From Ampullaceana balthica (taxonomy: Eukaryota; Mollusca; Gastropoda; Lymnaeidae), in NCBI GenBank assembly GCA_944989445.1, contig CALYLW010000122.1:574001-638000 (forward strand): DNA of 64,000 bases, in the 5' to 3' direction. The notes below the pieces were generated by a model. That model was not told where the DNA came from and ran no database searches. It saw only the letters and a program-made list of their open reading frames with translations. The translations under genes were made by a program, and so were the position numbers. Of the stretch, positions 1-11,075 are shown piece after piece (positions within the stretch are counted from its first letter, which is position 1; each line of letters starts with the position of its first letter).

Positions 1-43
1 CCCTCCCCCCCTCTGGAGCGTGACATACTTTATGGACGGCCCC
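1..43. mobile_element. Right end of PIF-like TIR MITE (cut by window edge)
   Basis: The first 43 bases match the right terminus of the elements at 33806-34068 and 38858-39132: a C-rich run, then CTCTGGAGCGTGACATACTT and TATGGACGGCCCC. Only the right end is present. The base pattern after it (ATA) is compatible with the short T/A-rich target seen for complete copies. Confidence 0.75.
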
Positions 44-89
44 ATAGGTTGTGATTAAAGAGAATTGTTGAGTAAATACAGAGGCTACA

Positions 90-425
90 AGAGAACCCAG
101 AAAGCTATTAAGAGAAATAGAGAAGTCTACACAATTCACTTATTTGGATTTAAACAGAGGATTCTGGCAGATGGAAAATTTGAATGATGAATCCATGCTA
201 TTCACAGATTTGGTAGTTAATGAAGGCCTGTATGAATGGTCTTTTGGTCTAGTCAACTCAACGGCCACATGGAATCCCAAATGTGGTACATTTTGTAGAT
301 GCCATCTGTATCCACACTAATGATTTAGACAAATATTAATTCTTTTTGAAAAGTGTTAGAAACTTGAAGATAACACATTGTCACCATTGCTCCTAGTAAG
401 CTAAAATTTACTAATGAACAAAAGA
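90..425 (+). pseudogene. Decayed Ty3/gypsy-type reverse transcriptase fragment
   Basis: Broken plus-strand reading frames resemble the first part of a Ty3/gypsy Pol reverse transcriptase. Visible pieces include FTYLDLNRGFWQM (the K/LDL..GYWQ block), a GLYEWS segment and FGLVNSTATW (the PFGL-N block). The YxDD catalytic block is not preserved; its expected place has frame breaks and stops. No gag, integrase or intact ORF surrounds it. It is a short inactive fragment. The solo LTR at 540-1030 is close by but in the opposite orientation, so the two need not come from one element. Confidence 0.6.
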
Positions 426-539
426 TTTTTTAGTAATACAAAGTAAGAAATAAAGAAATTTTACCAATCAATAGAGATAACATCCTGGATATTAAATACT
501 GTATCTAGAAATCAAAAGGTACTCAAAATGAATGTTAGG

Positions 540-1030
540 TGTTACGTTCTGGGTTCTGGAAAAATTAAGACGAAGTCTCGACTCTTGTTCACGGTATACT
601 TCAAGCCTTTATTCAGTCAGCAATATATATTACAGCAACAGATTCAGGTACACGGCGTAATACATTAACAATGTCCACTCACTCGTAAGTGCATACACGG
701 ACTCTCTGTCCCTAATATTCGCAGACCAACGCTGAACACTCGAGCCACCTCGATGTGTCACCAGCTATCAGAGCAAACGCTCTATCCTAATGCTAGTCCT
801 AACAAGGACTATGGACCTCTGCACTCGGTCAGTATACTAACGTCTTCCTCTCTCTCTGTCTCACACACACTATTTATACACAACACGGCTGTCTAACTTT
901 CATACCGAGTGACTACAATTAACACCATTATTGACAAGTGAACTCTTGTCAAGTCACGCCTTAACCCGAGTCACAACAATGTCCCAACAATCTCACAACA
1001 ATTATTCACAGTGATTCTCATACCCTGACA
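540..1030 (-). mobile_element. Solo LTR of an LTR retrotransposon
   Basis: A 491-bp block starts TGTTACG and ends CCTGACA, and is flanked on both sides by the direct repeat TTAGG (535-539 and 1031-1035), the usual 5-bp target duplication. Read on the minus strand it has a TATA-like TATAAATA around 870-879 and AATAAA around 608-613 near the 3' end, in the expected LTR order. No internal region or second LTR is present, so it is a solo LTR left by recombination. A shorter relative lies at 62367-62632. Confidence 0.8.
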
Positions 1031-1564
1031 TTAGGTTTGTGTAATCTCTATAGCAATTTTATCCCTAAATTTTCAGGTATAACCCAACCATTACAAATTT
1101 CTAACAGTTTCCACTTGATAAACTTTTGCGCCGTGGGTCGAACATGTGAGGACTTTGTCCTGATGTCCTGGCTGGTCAAACCCTAACTTAACAATTTCTG
1201 GCAGCCATCACTAAAAGTAACATGATTGTATATATATCTATAATATACTTAACATAATGAGTCGTTACCACTGGTATACTGTTGTATGAGGGTAGAGTGT
1301 GTGATGGCATAATGTGTGTGTCATGAATAATATCATTATAAATAAGTGAAATGGATTGTTTAGGAAGCAGATGTTATGTGTTGAGAAAATGTGCAGAAGC
1401 CACCTCTTGTTCTGAGAGAAAAGACGTGAAAGTTAATTACGTGAAGAGAGAGATTTATTGTCATACTAGGGGCAAGTACCCGGCTTTTCCCGGGTTTAAA
1501 ATAAGGTTTTCTGTAGAAGCGTACAAAACTGTTTATTTGCATCCTATCGAGCTGATAATTTAAT
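1031..1564. other. Non-coding spacer
   Basis: AT-rich sequence after the solo LTR. A 70-codon open frame at 1351-1563 has no recognisable domain and an equally open antisense frame, so I do not call it a gene. Confidence 0.5.
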
Positions 1565-2540
1565 TTTTTTCGTATGTTATCATTGCGGGAGAGTACTCAA
1601 CAACTCCTCAAAGTTTCATGCTCCTACGTACACGGGAAATTGGATATTTAATGATGAGTCGGTTTTATATAGCTCATATTAGGAAAAAACCTACATTTGG
1701 ACCCAAGGCCCCCTAGTGATTGCTAATATTTTTTCCCGCATGTTACCATCGCGCGAGGGTACTCAAAAACTTCCCAAAGTTTTATTCTTCTACTTACACT
1801 GCAAGTTGGAGAATTATTGATGAGTCAGTTTTATATATTAAAAAAAACTACAATCAGGCCTCTGACCACCCAGTGAATGATAATTTTTATTAATGTTTCG
1901 CCAGTTACCATTTTGGGAGGGTACATAATAACTTCCCAAAGTTTCATGCTTCTACCTACACAGGAAATTGGAGATTTAATGATGAGCCTGATTTATATAG
2001 CTCATTTCAGAAAAAAACTACGTTTGGGCCCCCGTCCGCCCCCCCCCCAGTTAGTGATAATTATATATTTTGTTCGACTGTTACCATTGCGGGAGGGTAC
2101 TCAACGACTTTCCAAATTTTAATGCTTCTACCTACACGGGAATATGAGGAATTGGAGTTGATTCAGTTTTATATAGCCCATATAAGGAAAAAAACGGTTT
2201 GGGGCCCCGGGCCACCCATGAGTGGAAATGTTTACATTCTTTTTCACCAATTATTGTCATAATAGTGTATTCGGCAAGTTCCCAAAGTTTTATGCTTCTA
2301 CCTTCACGGGAAGTTGGAGAATTAGTGTTGAGTCAGTTTTAAATATAAAAAAAAACTACATTTGGGCCCCCGGCCCCCAGTAAGTGATAATTTATATAAT
2401 TCTTTTACCTGTTACCATCGCCGAATGTTAACAACCACCGAAAGTTTCATTCTTCTACCTACACGGGAAATAGGGGAATTTTTATTTTTTATATAGCTCA
2501 TCTAAAGAAATAACTAAATTGTGGGCCCCCGGATTATGTG
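1565..2540. repeat. Diverged tandem satellite, about 166-bp unit, six copies
   Basis: The motif around CTACACGGGAAATTGGA recurs at about 1631, 1797, 1959, 2135, 2305 and 2462, spaced 157-176 bp. Each unit runs through TTACCATTGCGGGAGGGTAC, CCCAAAGTTTCATGCTTCTA, a TTTTATATAGCTCAT segment and a G/C-rich GGGCCCCCGGCC segment. Copies differ by substitutions and small indels, so the array is old. A single detached unit end recurs at 3215-3275. Confidence 0.85.
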
Positions 2541-3200
2541 TATCTTATATATATGGAACGAAACCTGTTTAAGAACCTTTCCCATTTAATAAAAATGTTT
2601 ATGTCAGGTCTGTATGGGGTTTATTTGTTTTAAAGAAACATTTCGAAACGCAAGGTTTGAGCTTAAAATTTACCCTGCTGGTTTTTGTTTAAGTTATGCA
2701 AAAAGTATAAACACTGAACACAGTTGCTAAGCTATCATGTTTATGCCACCCAGGGATGGGCGATATTATTGACTCCTACCCTCACCAATAAAAGGAGAAA
2801 GCTTGATCGAATGATTGGATAAAATATGTATAGAAAATACATAAAAGAAACAGTGTAAAGTTTTAAAAAAATGTAATTTGCAAACAAATTTTTAAAATAT
2901 ATATAAGTTATCTTGTTAGAGGCGCAACATTAACAAACACAAAAATAAACCGTTTCATAACATTTAGCTCACAACAAAAACACACACACACTGATTCACA
3001 CACGTGAACACACATACTTAAACACACACACACAGCGGTATATTAACATTAAAAAAATTACATTAAAATAACCACTACTCTTTTAATTTGTTTCCTATTT
3101 ACAAATAAATATGAACTCAAACTATGACGTCACGTCACATTATTTTATGGCGATAAACGCCTTCTTGTTAATCTCGACACGAAAATGTTTATTATTTTAC
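2541..3200. other. AT-rich spacer with short CA-rich microsatellite
   Basis: No gene seen. It includes ATCTTATATATATGGAACGAAACCTG, repeated at about 3280, and a CA-rich patch at about 2980-3035. Confidence 0.5.
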
Positions 3201-3209
3201 ATCTTAATT

Positions 3210-3440
3210 TTCAATAATTTTTATTTTATATAGCTCATATAAGGAAAAACTACATTTTGGGCCCCCGGCCCCCAGTATCTTATATATATGGAACGAAACC
3301 TGTTTAATAACCTTTCCAGTGTAATTTTGTGTACATGTACCAAATTTCACGTTTTTTGGTTGTCTGGATCTTGAGTTATAAGGGAACAGACAGACGACAG
3401 ACAGACAACAAATGCGTCTTATATGTATAAGAGATATAGA
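3210..3440. repeat. Dispersed repeat end with GACAGACAGACA motif
   Basis: This piece joins a satellite-unit end (TTTTATATAGCTCATATAAGG) to a stretch ending GAACAGACAGACGACAGACAG and TATAAGAGATA. Termini of this kind are common on high-copy invertebrate repeats. The element class cannot be fixed from one copy. Confidence 0.5.
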
Positions 3441-4690
3441 TACATTAACAACCATTCTTATTGTACCTGTAATTTGTCTATTGTGAAGTGTAAATAAAGA
3501 AGTGATCTATTTACCAGAAGCCTTTTAATTAAAGGTGAAAATGAAAGCATGGACATGTATGAATTGTATGACAGAGAGAAATTATCACTAAGATGATAAA
3601 TGTCACGTTGATAAAACCAGCAACCCACAAATAAAGGCATCAGTGACAATTGCAACATAAACAATATAATAGCCCAAATCACTGTCTCCATAACGCTGAG
3701 TATCATTTTGCTTTCGAGTATTTAAATATATATACAAAACAAGGAGCGCATCAGGTGTGCAAAATATTTATAAATTAAAGATTATCACTGTAAAAAAATA
3801 TATAATATGACGTCATTGCTTTAGCTTATATTTTAATTTTGGAAAAGGGAACGGTGTAAAAAGAGGATTTCAGGATTGTTAATTATAAAATACGTTGTGT
3901 ACATTTCAGAAAGTTCAGTATTTCGTATTTAACAAACAAGGATAATTTAGTTGGGCTTCTGAAAAAAGTGGGCGCCGTAGACGCCATAGCACAACCTAGT
4001 TTAGTAATATTGTTTTTTAGCGCATGTGACAGAAAATTGCATTTTTAAAATGTTAATATTTATTCTTGGATAAACTTTAAGATGCCACAGGTAAAATAAG
4101 GATACAATAAATAAGGATTTAATTCTCTTTATTTTGATTTAATCTTAAATATGTTCACTGACAACAAGATATGAATTCTATACTAATGCAACCATAAATG
4201 TGACACATTTCCTGAATATTCTTGCCCCTACAGAGACATCTGTACAAAAAAGGTTTAATAGTAGATACAAGAAAATACACGCTACTCAGACTGACACTAA
4301 AAGGAATGCTGACTAACTCAGTAGAGATGACAATACATCATTTAACTATTAATGCCCTAAAGCGCTGTAATTCGCGCCTTGCCTGTAATCCTGGCCTGTA
4401 ATCCTGAAGCGCGGTAAAGCGAGCCTCAATAGCGCTCTCTTTAGTAATGAAATCTTAGAAAGTAGAAATTCTTCATCTAGTGAGAGAAGCTTGCTCTAGT
4501 TGACTTCCGCCAGTTTTTGCTTTCGCCAGTGCTTTCGCTTGTTTTGCAAAGTTTTCTGGTAGTTTTCAGCTTTTTTTTTGTTGAAGATGTGATTTTGAAA
4601 TACTTTTTTGTAAAAAAAAATAGTACAAAACTACAGGTAAAAATAGTACTAAACTCATGATGATCTTTTGGACATGTAAAATAACCATTC
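3441..4690. other. Non-coding spacer
   Basis: AT-rich sequence with several short open frames on both strands but no recognisable protein. The direct repeat GCCTGTAATCCTG occurs twice at about 4379-4408. Nothing else supported. Confidence 0.45.
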
Positions 4691-4699
4691 TGTAAGCTT

Positions 4700-4860
4700 A
4701 TAAACACATGTCTCCGAACAATTCTCCGAATCCGCTGGCCCAATGTCATCACCAACGTGGACAACAAGAGCAAGTGGAAGAGCTGATACGCCAGCGCAGA
4801 TGGATTGGCCACACCCTCAGAAAGCCTACATCCAGCATTGTGAGACAAGCCCTCACTTAT
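4700..4860 (+). pseudogene. RTE-like LINE ORF2 C-terminus, left part (interrupted)
   Basis: Plus-strand codons give VEELIRQRRWIGHTLRKP and then a VRQALTY end. RRWIGHTLRKP is typical of the ORF2 C-terminus of a LINE group abundant in molluscs and cnidarians (RTE-like). The frame stops making sense at about 4858, where the second LINE begins, and resumes at about 5989 with WNPQGKRKSSRPK, exactly what should follow. Only the C-terminal tail of the element is here; the RT and endonuclease are absent. Confidence 0.75.
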
Positions 4861-5988
4861 CTTATCTTATCTGTTTACAGACGCTCCTTCTATACAGAAG
4901 ATTATTGCGTCCTACGCTTATCTATGGTTTGTGTTTAGTCCTGCATTTTTATTAGAGATTTAAATGTTGATAAAGTGTTGGTTTTCCTGGATTCTTCAGG
5001 CAACCCATTCCACGCCCTAATTCCGGACGGGAAGAAGGAAAACTTGTATGTGTTTGTTCTTGCATACGGAATAAGAAAGGTGTTTTTATCCTTATGTCTA
5101 TCTGAGGGTTGTATTAAGTTATCTTTGTGTTGTATTTCTAAATTAGAATTAATTGCTTTATGTATGATTACTACTTTGCTCTTGGTTCTTCTATCCTCTA
5201 GTGTTTCAAGGTTTAATGATTTAACTAATGGTGTTACTCTTGTCAGTTTCGAATATTCTCCAGTAATAAATCTGGCAGCTCTTTTTTGAATTTGTTCTAG
5301 TTTATCAATGTTTTCTTTGGTGGATGGGTCCCATACAGAAGATGCATATTCTAGTGCAGGTCTCACCAAAGTGAGGTAGCATTTTAGTTTTATATCTCTA
5401 TTACATTTGTTAAAGTTCCTTTTTATAAAGCCTAAGGTTTTGTTTGATTTTTTAATAACTTCATTGACATGGGGATTCCATGATAGTTTCTCATTTATTA
5501 AGACTCCTAAGTATTTTGCATCTTTAGTTTGGGTCAGTTCTTTTCCATGAATGTAATATTTTGAATTTATTTGTTTCTTTTTCTTTGTTACTCTTAACAG
5601 TTGACACTTTTCTGGATGGAAAGACATACTCCAGTTAGTTTCCCATTTTATCAATTCATCTAAGTCTTTTTGTAAAATTTTGCCATCTTGTTCTGATTTA
5701 ATTGTTCTATAGATTATACAATCATCAGCAAATAGCCTAACTTTTGTACCTGTTGAGATGTTGTTGGGTAAATCATTTATATAAATTAAAAAGAGTAAGG
5801 GACCTAGCACAGTTCCTTGTGGAACTCCTGAGTTAACCTTTATTGGTGCAGATTTAGATCCATTAATTATTACAGTTTGCTCCCTGCCCAAAAGGAAGTC
5901 TTGGATCCAGTGATGTAAGGAGCCTGAGATTCCAAAGTAGTTAAGTTTTTTAAGTAAACTAAGGTGGTGAACTTTGTCAAATGCTTTT
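4856..5988 (-). mobile_element. 5'-truncated non-LTR retrotransposon (RT C-terminal half) inserted in another LINE
   Basis: The minus-strand frame carries the distal half of a LINE reverse transcriptase in order: KAFDKVHH near 5975, GVPQGTVLGPLLFLIYINDL near 5780-5840, the catalytic FADD at about 5730, MSFHPEKCQLL (about 5590-5625), KYLGVLINEKLSW (about 5500), then a C-terminal region with SSVWDP, QIQKRAARFI and AWNGLPE, stopping at 4935. The 3' end has a GATAA-type repeat tail at about 4856-4872. The endonuclease and first RT motifs are missing, as expected for 5' truncation. The roughly 34 codons upstream of KAFDKV in the open frame are antisense host-LINE sequence, not part of this protein. 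The catalytic core is broken by truncation, so it is inactive. Clade looks Jockey/CR1-like; not certain. Confidence 0.85.
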
Positions 5989-6182
5989 GGAACCCCCAAG
6001 GCAAGAGAAAAAGCAGCAGACCCAAAATGAACCGGAGAAGGGAACTGGAGGCAGACACCAAAAAGAGTGGGCAAAGCTGGGGACAGTTAGAGAGATTGGC
6101 GCAGTACCGGGATGCCTGGAGAGCCTTTGTTTGTGGCCTATGCCATAGATTGGACGACGGGAAATGATGATGATGATGATGA
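5989..6182 (+). pseudogene. RTE-like LINE ORF2 C-terminus, right part with ATG-repeat tail
   Basis: Continues the frame broken at about 4858: WNPQGKRKSSRPK, RRRELEADTKK, WGQLERLAQYRDAWRAF, CGLCHRL, stop. The 3' end is a short run of ATG/GAT triplets at 6166-6182, typical of the 3' tail of this LINE group. Together with 4700-4860 it marks an older LINE copy that later took the insertion at 4856-5988. Confidence 0.8.
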
Positions 6183-7814
6183 AGCTTATCCTAAAAGATG
6201 AAGTCAGTAAATACAGAAGTCAGATGACAATAAATACATTTTCAGCTATTTTTTAAAATTCATAACCAATCGATCGCAATAAACCTGAAATCCTTACAGG
6301 ATATAGTAGGCATAAGTTTACAGAAAACTTTATAGGGTGTAAGAGCTAAAGGCAAAACAATTGAAACTTGCTGTTTACCAGAATTTTTTAACCTTATCCT
6401 CGACAACCTAAACAACAATGGCCGCCTACTGAAACGTGAAATTCAATAACTCAAATGAATGTTCCCAATGAATGTTCCCAATGAATGTTCCCAATGATAA
6501 AAAAAAGGATAGCGACTGCCAAATTTCTTGTCAAAAGGCCAATTTCATTTTCTTCTTTTTCCAGTTGGCTGATCATGTCACGCTCATTATTTTAAATAAA
6601 AAGTTCACTTACCAAATCCGCTTGATATTTAACAAAGTTGACGTCAACAGAAAGATAGATCACTGTAAAAAATGTCCCTCATACATCGGTTGTTAACTTC
6701 GAACCTGTTGAAGAAAGATTACTGTTCATTCAAAACTAAGGCTAATTAATTTGATCAATTTTTAAATACTACAAACCTTGCACCTTTCAAAATGTCAGCA
6801 TAACATATAAGTTGGGAAACAGTTTTCTACAGTTTACTTATCCTTACCTTAAATTTACTAAATAGTAGTGGTAAACACTATCTTTAACAGCCTTAAGTTG
6901 ATATTTTTGTCCTTGAACGGAGGCCCTCGTCTTAAAAAGTTCACCCACCATTAGGGCCGTCAATATTGATGAAAAAAGCTGCCCGGGTAACCGTCCAAAT
7001 TTTCTAGCTGGTACCCGGGTACCCATTCGAAACGCCACATAATGCCATCATACATGCACCTCATTTCACACAATAGTCAATGACACGCTTCCAGCAACAC
7101 ACTACTGTGAACTTAATTCACTACAAACTTTTATTCCTGCTGTAAATGCATTCGTCACACTCAAACAAAAACCGAATATGCAAAAAAAATAATAAATAAC
7201 AGCAATGACGTAACACTCTGTCAGGTCATACGGGCCCAGCAGCTTGATTGTTATTGTCCGCTAGGCGGTGGTAGTACATATTTATTTTTAAACTTTAAAT
7301 ACTGAAAAGTTAGTACATCCTATTAAAAATCAGTTTTTTTGGCTAGGCCATGACATGTTAACAAAACACAAGAAACTCAAGTGAGTGGAAAGGGTGCAGG
7401 TTTTTAATTACAGCAGCGGCTGTGAGATTGGTCACTCGGCATGTCGACACATGTGGGCGGGTGGTGACAGGTTACATCACCAACCATTTGCGAACCAATC
7501 GCTCCCTGCAAATTTTATGTTTACATCAAGCCCAAATTATTTTCAACCTTTTGTTTCTGTCCAGGAAAAATAAACAACTTTCATTTTTTTTTCTACAGTG
7601 AAAAACATTGAACAACTGAAATAATTTTTTTATTAAAACCCAACAATAGACAATGAGGTGTGTTTTTTTTTAAAAGTATGGTGGGGATAGGAGTGGACTG
7701 AGGAGTGAGAGGAAGATCAACAACATTGGCTTGTCGGTAACTCAATTTTGTCTGTGTATTTCAAAGCCAAGTTCATGTCTTTTACTATAATAAAAGCAGG
7801 GGTGTTATTACCAA
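6183..7814. other. Non-coding spacer
   Basis: No gene recognised. A 15-bp unit (AATGAATGTTCCCAATG region) is repeated about three times at 6456-6497. A GGTACCCGGGTACC-rich palindromic patch lies at about 6990-7025. The open frames at 6844-7038 and 7385-7573 have no recognisable domain. Confidence 0.45.
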
Positions 7815-8089
7815 CTAGACGCCCCGTGGCGTAGCATACGCCACAGACTTACGCCACAGACTTGCTCATGGAGAGTGCAAAGAAAGTGGAGAAAGAACGG
7901 ACACAAACTACAGCACAAAGAAATCAAAACAACGTGAGTGAACGTCGGTTGAGAGAGACTGCCGACTCATTGTTGGTTTCGAGACATTCGCACTGTGCCC
8001 AAAACCACATTAGCTTGCCAACCAATAAACTGTAATTGGCCGACCCTAGCGAGGGTCAGCCATGTTGGCAATAAAGGGATAAAAGAACG

Positions 8090-8351
8090 CATGGGCGTCG
8101 CTAGGAATTTTTCCAGGGGAAATCCCACTTTTTTTTATATTTTAACTGGCAATGCCATACAGGTACAATTTTCAATTAAATTCAAGATCAGTATAAAATA
8201 AGGGCTGAAAAAAGCCTTAGAAATTAATAAGACTTACAAATTAGTGCTGTAATAGTTAAAATACAACATTTATTAATCCATTTAATAAATTAAATATTTT
8301 TTTCTCAAATGTAGGGGGGGGGGCAAATGCCCCCCCTTCCCTACGCCCATG
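8090..8351. mobile_element. hAT-type MITE nested in Helitron copy 1
   Basis: Ends are CATGGGCGTCGCTAGG and CCCTACGCCCATG in inverted orientation. Perfect 8-bp target duplication AAAGAACG lies at 8082-8089 and 8352-8359. The interior has a G-run/C-run pair and a segment (AGGGCTGAAAAAAGCCTTAG) that recurs at about 29927. No ORF. Confidence 0.85.
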
Positions 8352-8394
8352 AAAGAACGGGAACAAACAAACATTTTTAAAAATTAAACAAAAA

Positions 8395-8460
8395 ATGTTT
8401 TCGCTGGGGCTTAAACCCAGGACCTTCCCCGTATAAATTGGATGTGATAACCAGTACACT
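8395..8460 (-). repeat. tRNA-like module inside Helitron copy 1
   Basis: On the minus strand this contains a B-box-like GGGTTTAAGCCC and an A-box-like TACTGGTTATCACATCC upstream, matching the module at 11592-11660 of the other Helitron. The cloverleaf is not intact, so it is a tRNA-derived piece rather than a tRNA gene. Confidence 0.6.
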
Positions 8461-8545
8461 ACAAATCTACCAGTACACTACAAATCTACCAGTACACTAC
8501 AAATCTACCAGTACACTACAAATCTACCAGTACACTACAAATCTA
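8450..8545. repeat. 19-bp tandem repeat, about five copies
   Basis: The unit ACCAGTACACTACAAATCT is repeated head to tail. The same sequence occurs once in the sister Helitron (AACCAATGCACTACGAAAT near 11643), so the expansion happened in this copy. Confidence 0.9.
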
Positions 8546-8750
8546 ATTTTATTCTGTGAAGGTACAATGCAAGTGAACGCAAGGACCATTGTTGGTCTCG
8601 AGATATTGGTCGACCCCAGCAAGGGTCATTTGTCATGCTCGTTTGCACATACTCGCTTTGGTGAAGGGGGCGGGAGGAGAGTTAGAGAGTCGGCGTGCGT
8701 GTGTGGTGTCCCGCATGGTTGGGCGACGTAGAGAATTATATATATACAGA

Positions 8751-9559
8751 TAACACAAAACACCGCCTTTCTTTCATTTCCAGCCCCTTCGGCGGTGCGG
8801 TCGTGTATTCCTTAATTCATTCAAAGAACCAAAATCGTTTTGTGTTACAAGATTTTTGTTTCATGTTCAGACAAAAAATGTGTATCAAAATAAATTGTAG
8901 TTCGTCTGGGCCTTATTTAATTTCTGTGGACAGATATATTTCCTCAAGCGTTTTTGTGTTAAACGTATTTCATAGTATATATATTCAAAAGAAAAGTTTC
9001 AAATTGATAAATTGTTCGCACTCTGCAATGTGAACACAGAAGATCCACATGCGGCTCGCGAGCCCAAGTTTGGCCACTGTTGGTATAGACATTGCAGCTA
9101 CATTTTTACGGGTACCCTGGCACAATTTTACTAGCCGGGCAATTGCACGTTGACAGGGCTACCCACCATTGGTCTAAATAACTTATGCATGTTTGGGTTG
9201 AACTTGAATACAAGATTTCCCAACAATACACACAATGAGCTCATCACTTTCATTCGATGCATCTGCCCAAACATTTAAAAATATTTGGAATATGAAGTAT
9301 ACGATAGGATTTGTTCATCTATTTAACCATTCCTAACTTAGTGGAGAAATGATTAAATAACAGTGCATGGGCATTGACTCACAAAGTAAGCGCTCATGTA
9401 CCACACAGCTGCACTCCTGAATTTTTTTCAGGACTCAACACACCCCACTCATTCACTTCATCATTTTTAACATGTTACAAAAAGTATTTCTTCTTCTTCG
9501 TTCTCAATTTGAGTTTTGCCTGCCAACAAGTTTTGCGCCAATTGGCCCGTGGTCTCCGA
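8751..9559. other. Non-coding spacer with repeat debris
   Basis: No gene recognised. Around 9040-9175 there are hAT-terminus-like fragments (GCGGCTCGCGAGCCC, CCACTGTTGG, CACCATTGGTCTAAATAA) without a clear target duplication. Confidence 0.4.
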
Positions 9560-9860
9560 CTTCAGCCTGCTGTTTTTTCTGGATGTGCTTCCATAGCCTT
9601 TGGTCAGCCAAGACCATCTGCAAGGCAGCAGTTGATTTTGGCAAGTGATGCAGCGTTTACAGGCCACGGCTGTAAGGGTTCCACGCATTACCCAGGCGCC
9701 TTTATTTCCCTAACTAGTGTTAGGCACCCACTCGAACCTGGATGTATTCGGTGACGCCCTAGGCCCCGGGAACAAATCCTTGGCTTCCCATGGATTCAAA
9801 CCCGTGACCATCTGTACGCCAGTCGAGCGCGCTGCCACTCGATCACCGTGGCCCCCACAA
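9560..9860 (-). repeat. tRNA-related SINE
   Basis: Read on the minus strand from about 9857, the head looks like a tRNA: GGCCACGGTGATCGAGTGG (A-box region), CGCGCTCGACTGG, then a B-box-like GGGTTTGAATCC at about 9790-9801. The body continues through CCCGGGGCCTAGGGCG and CTAACACTAGTTAGG to GTAAACGCTGCATCACTTGC. A second copy, split by a hAT element, lies at 34826-34960 and 37874-37915, and a fragment at about 39555-39600. That makes this a dispersed SINE rather than a tRNA gene. Confidence 0.7.
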
Positions 9861-9960
9861 AAAGTACAAACTTGTCAAGCAATCAGGGAAAAGTAAATGG
9901 ATTACCTCAAGTAAAATTGTTGAGCAGACTTGCCAGGATTTCTTTATTCTGTTTTGCAGT

Positions 9961-10155
9961 GTTGGGGCCACCAAGCGATGACTGGCAAAACAACATGTTC
10001 AACCCGTAGATGTAACAACACAAAAGTTGGGGCCACCAAGCGATGACTGGGAAAACAACATGTTCAACCTGTAAATGTGACAACACAAAAGTTGGGGCCA
10101 CCAAGTGATGACTGGGAAAACAACATGTTCAACCTGTAGATGTGACAACACAAAA
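9961..10155. repeat. 65-bp tandem repeat, three copies
   Basis: Units begin GTTGGGGCCACCAAG at 9961, 10026 and 10091 and include AACAACATGTTCAACC and a TGTRACAACACAAAA end. They differ at a few positions. Open frames on the minus strand here only follow the repeat. Confidence 0.9.
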
Positions 10156-11075
10156 GATGTCACAATTAAGCAAATGGAAAAGCTTGATTTTTTTTTATTC
10201 ACAAGGTACGGTTCATTTGAAGAATGAAAACCATATTTATTGGTGAGGTTGGGGTAAGGGCAAGAGTGTTTAAGCCAAGTTAAATATTGAAGTAATTTGC
10301 TCACACTGTCTTGTAATCACTGAGACTGTCAAAGGCTTTTAGTCTGTGCCATGAAGCATGACTTTTACAATAGCTTTAACTTTAAAGTAAAGTAAAATAA
10401 ATTAACAATGTTATACCCTGGAGTTATTGTGATAAGAAGAAATCCATTGTGAAATTCATGAGGTGGGGGTGACACCATCACTATGTCTCTGGGCATGTAG
10501 GCCTAGATGTCTGTTGGAAGACAGATTTTTAAAAAAAAATTAGTTAGTGGCAATGCAGCATCTTCTTAATTTCTCGTTGCTATTGCTATCATCAAAATTT
10601 TCAACATTCTTAGCATCTAGGCAGGCCTATCTCCTTGTGTGTGTGAGAGACTATGACTAAGTTAGTGAATGCGTGAAAATCCTGATTCTTACATTAGTTT
10701 TTATTTTTAGTAGTTAAACATCTAAATCTAAGTTTGTGCTGTAGCCTATGTTATTATTTTGTGTCATTCGGGTAACCCATGTCAGGAGGCATCACATGTC
10801 ACAGATAAGAAAGCACGTCAAAGTGTATGTGGGTGGAAAAAAAGAGTAAAATTTCAATAAGAAATAACTAAAGGAACAAGCAATTAATTTAATTGTAATT
10901 AATACTAATTGAAAAATACAAATAATAGTTGTAGACATTAAACGACATGAGTATCCCAATGAAATGCAAGTACTGGTAATAAATTTAATTTATCAATAAA
11001 GACTTTATTAAAGTTAAAGTATCAGTATTCAATATTCAGTCTATTAATTAAGTCTATTTAAAGATATATATAATA
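10156..11075. other. Non-coding spacer
   Basis: AT-rich sequence with no supported gene, RNA or repeat structure. Confidence 0.45.

Larger units (their letters stand above)
7815..8750 (-). mobile_element. Non-autonomous Helitron, copy 1 (contains hAT MITE)
   Basis: Read on the minus strand, the 5' end is A|TC followed by a TATATA run (near 8750). The 3' end is a hairpin GTGGCGTATGCTACGCCAC, seven bases, then CTAG|T at 7815-7818. A TC start, a subterminal hairpin, a CTRR end and insertion between A and T without target duplication are the Helitron hallmarks. No Rep/helicase ORF is present. The sister copy at 11076-11842 shares both ends and the tRNA-like core. A 262-bp hAT MITE sits at 8090-8351 and a 19-bp tandem repeat at 8450-8545. 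Confidence 0.8.

Noticed and set aside
1351..1563. 70-codon ORF as a small gene
   Set aside because: No recognisable domain, antisense equally open, and located between an LTR and a satellite.
4935..6074. A 379-residue host protein
   Set aside because: It is a truncated LINE reverse transcriptase fused by chance to antisense sequence of another LINE.
9786..9857. A tRNA gene on the minus strand
   Set aside because: The arms do not pair properly and the sequence continues into a SINE body found elsewhere in the window.
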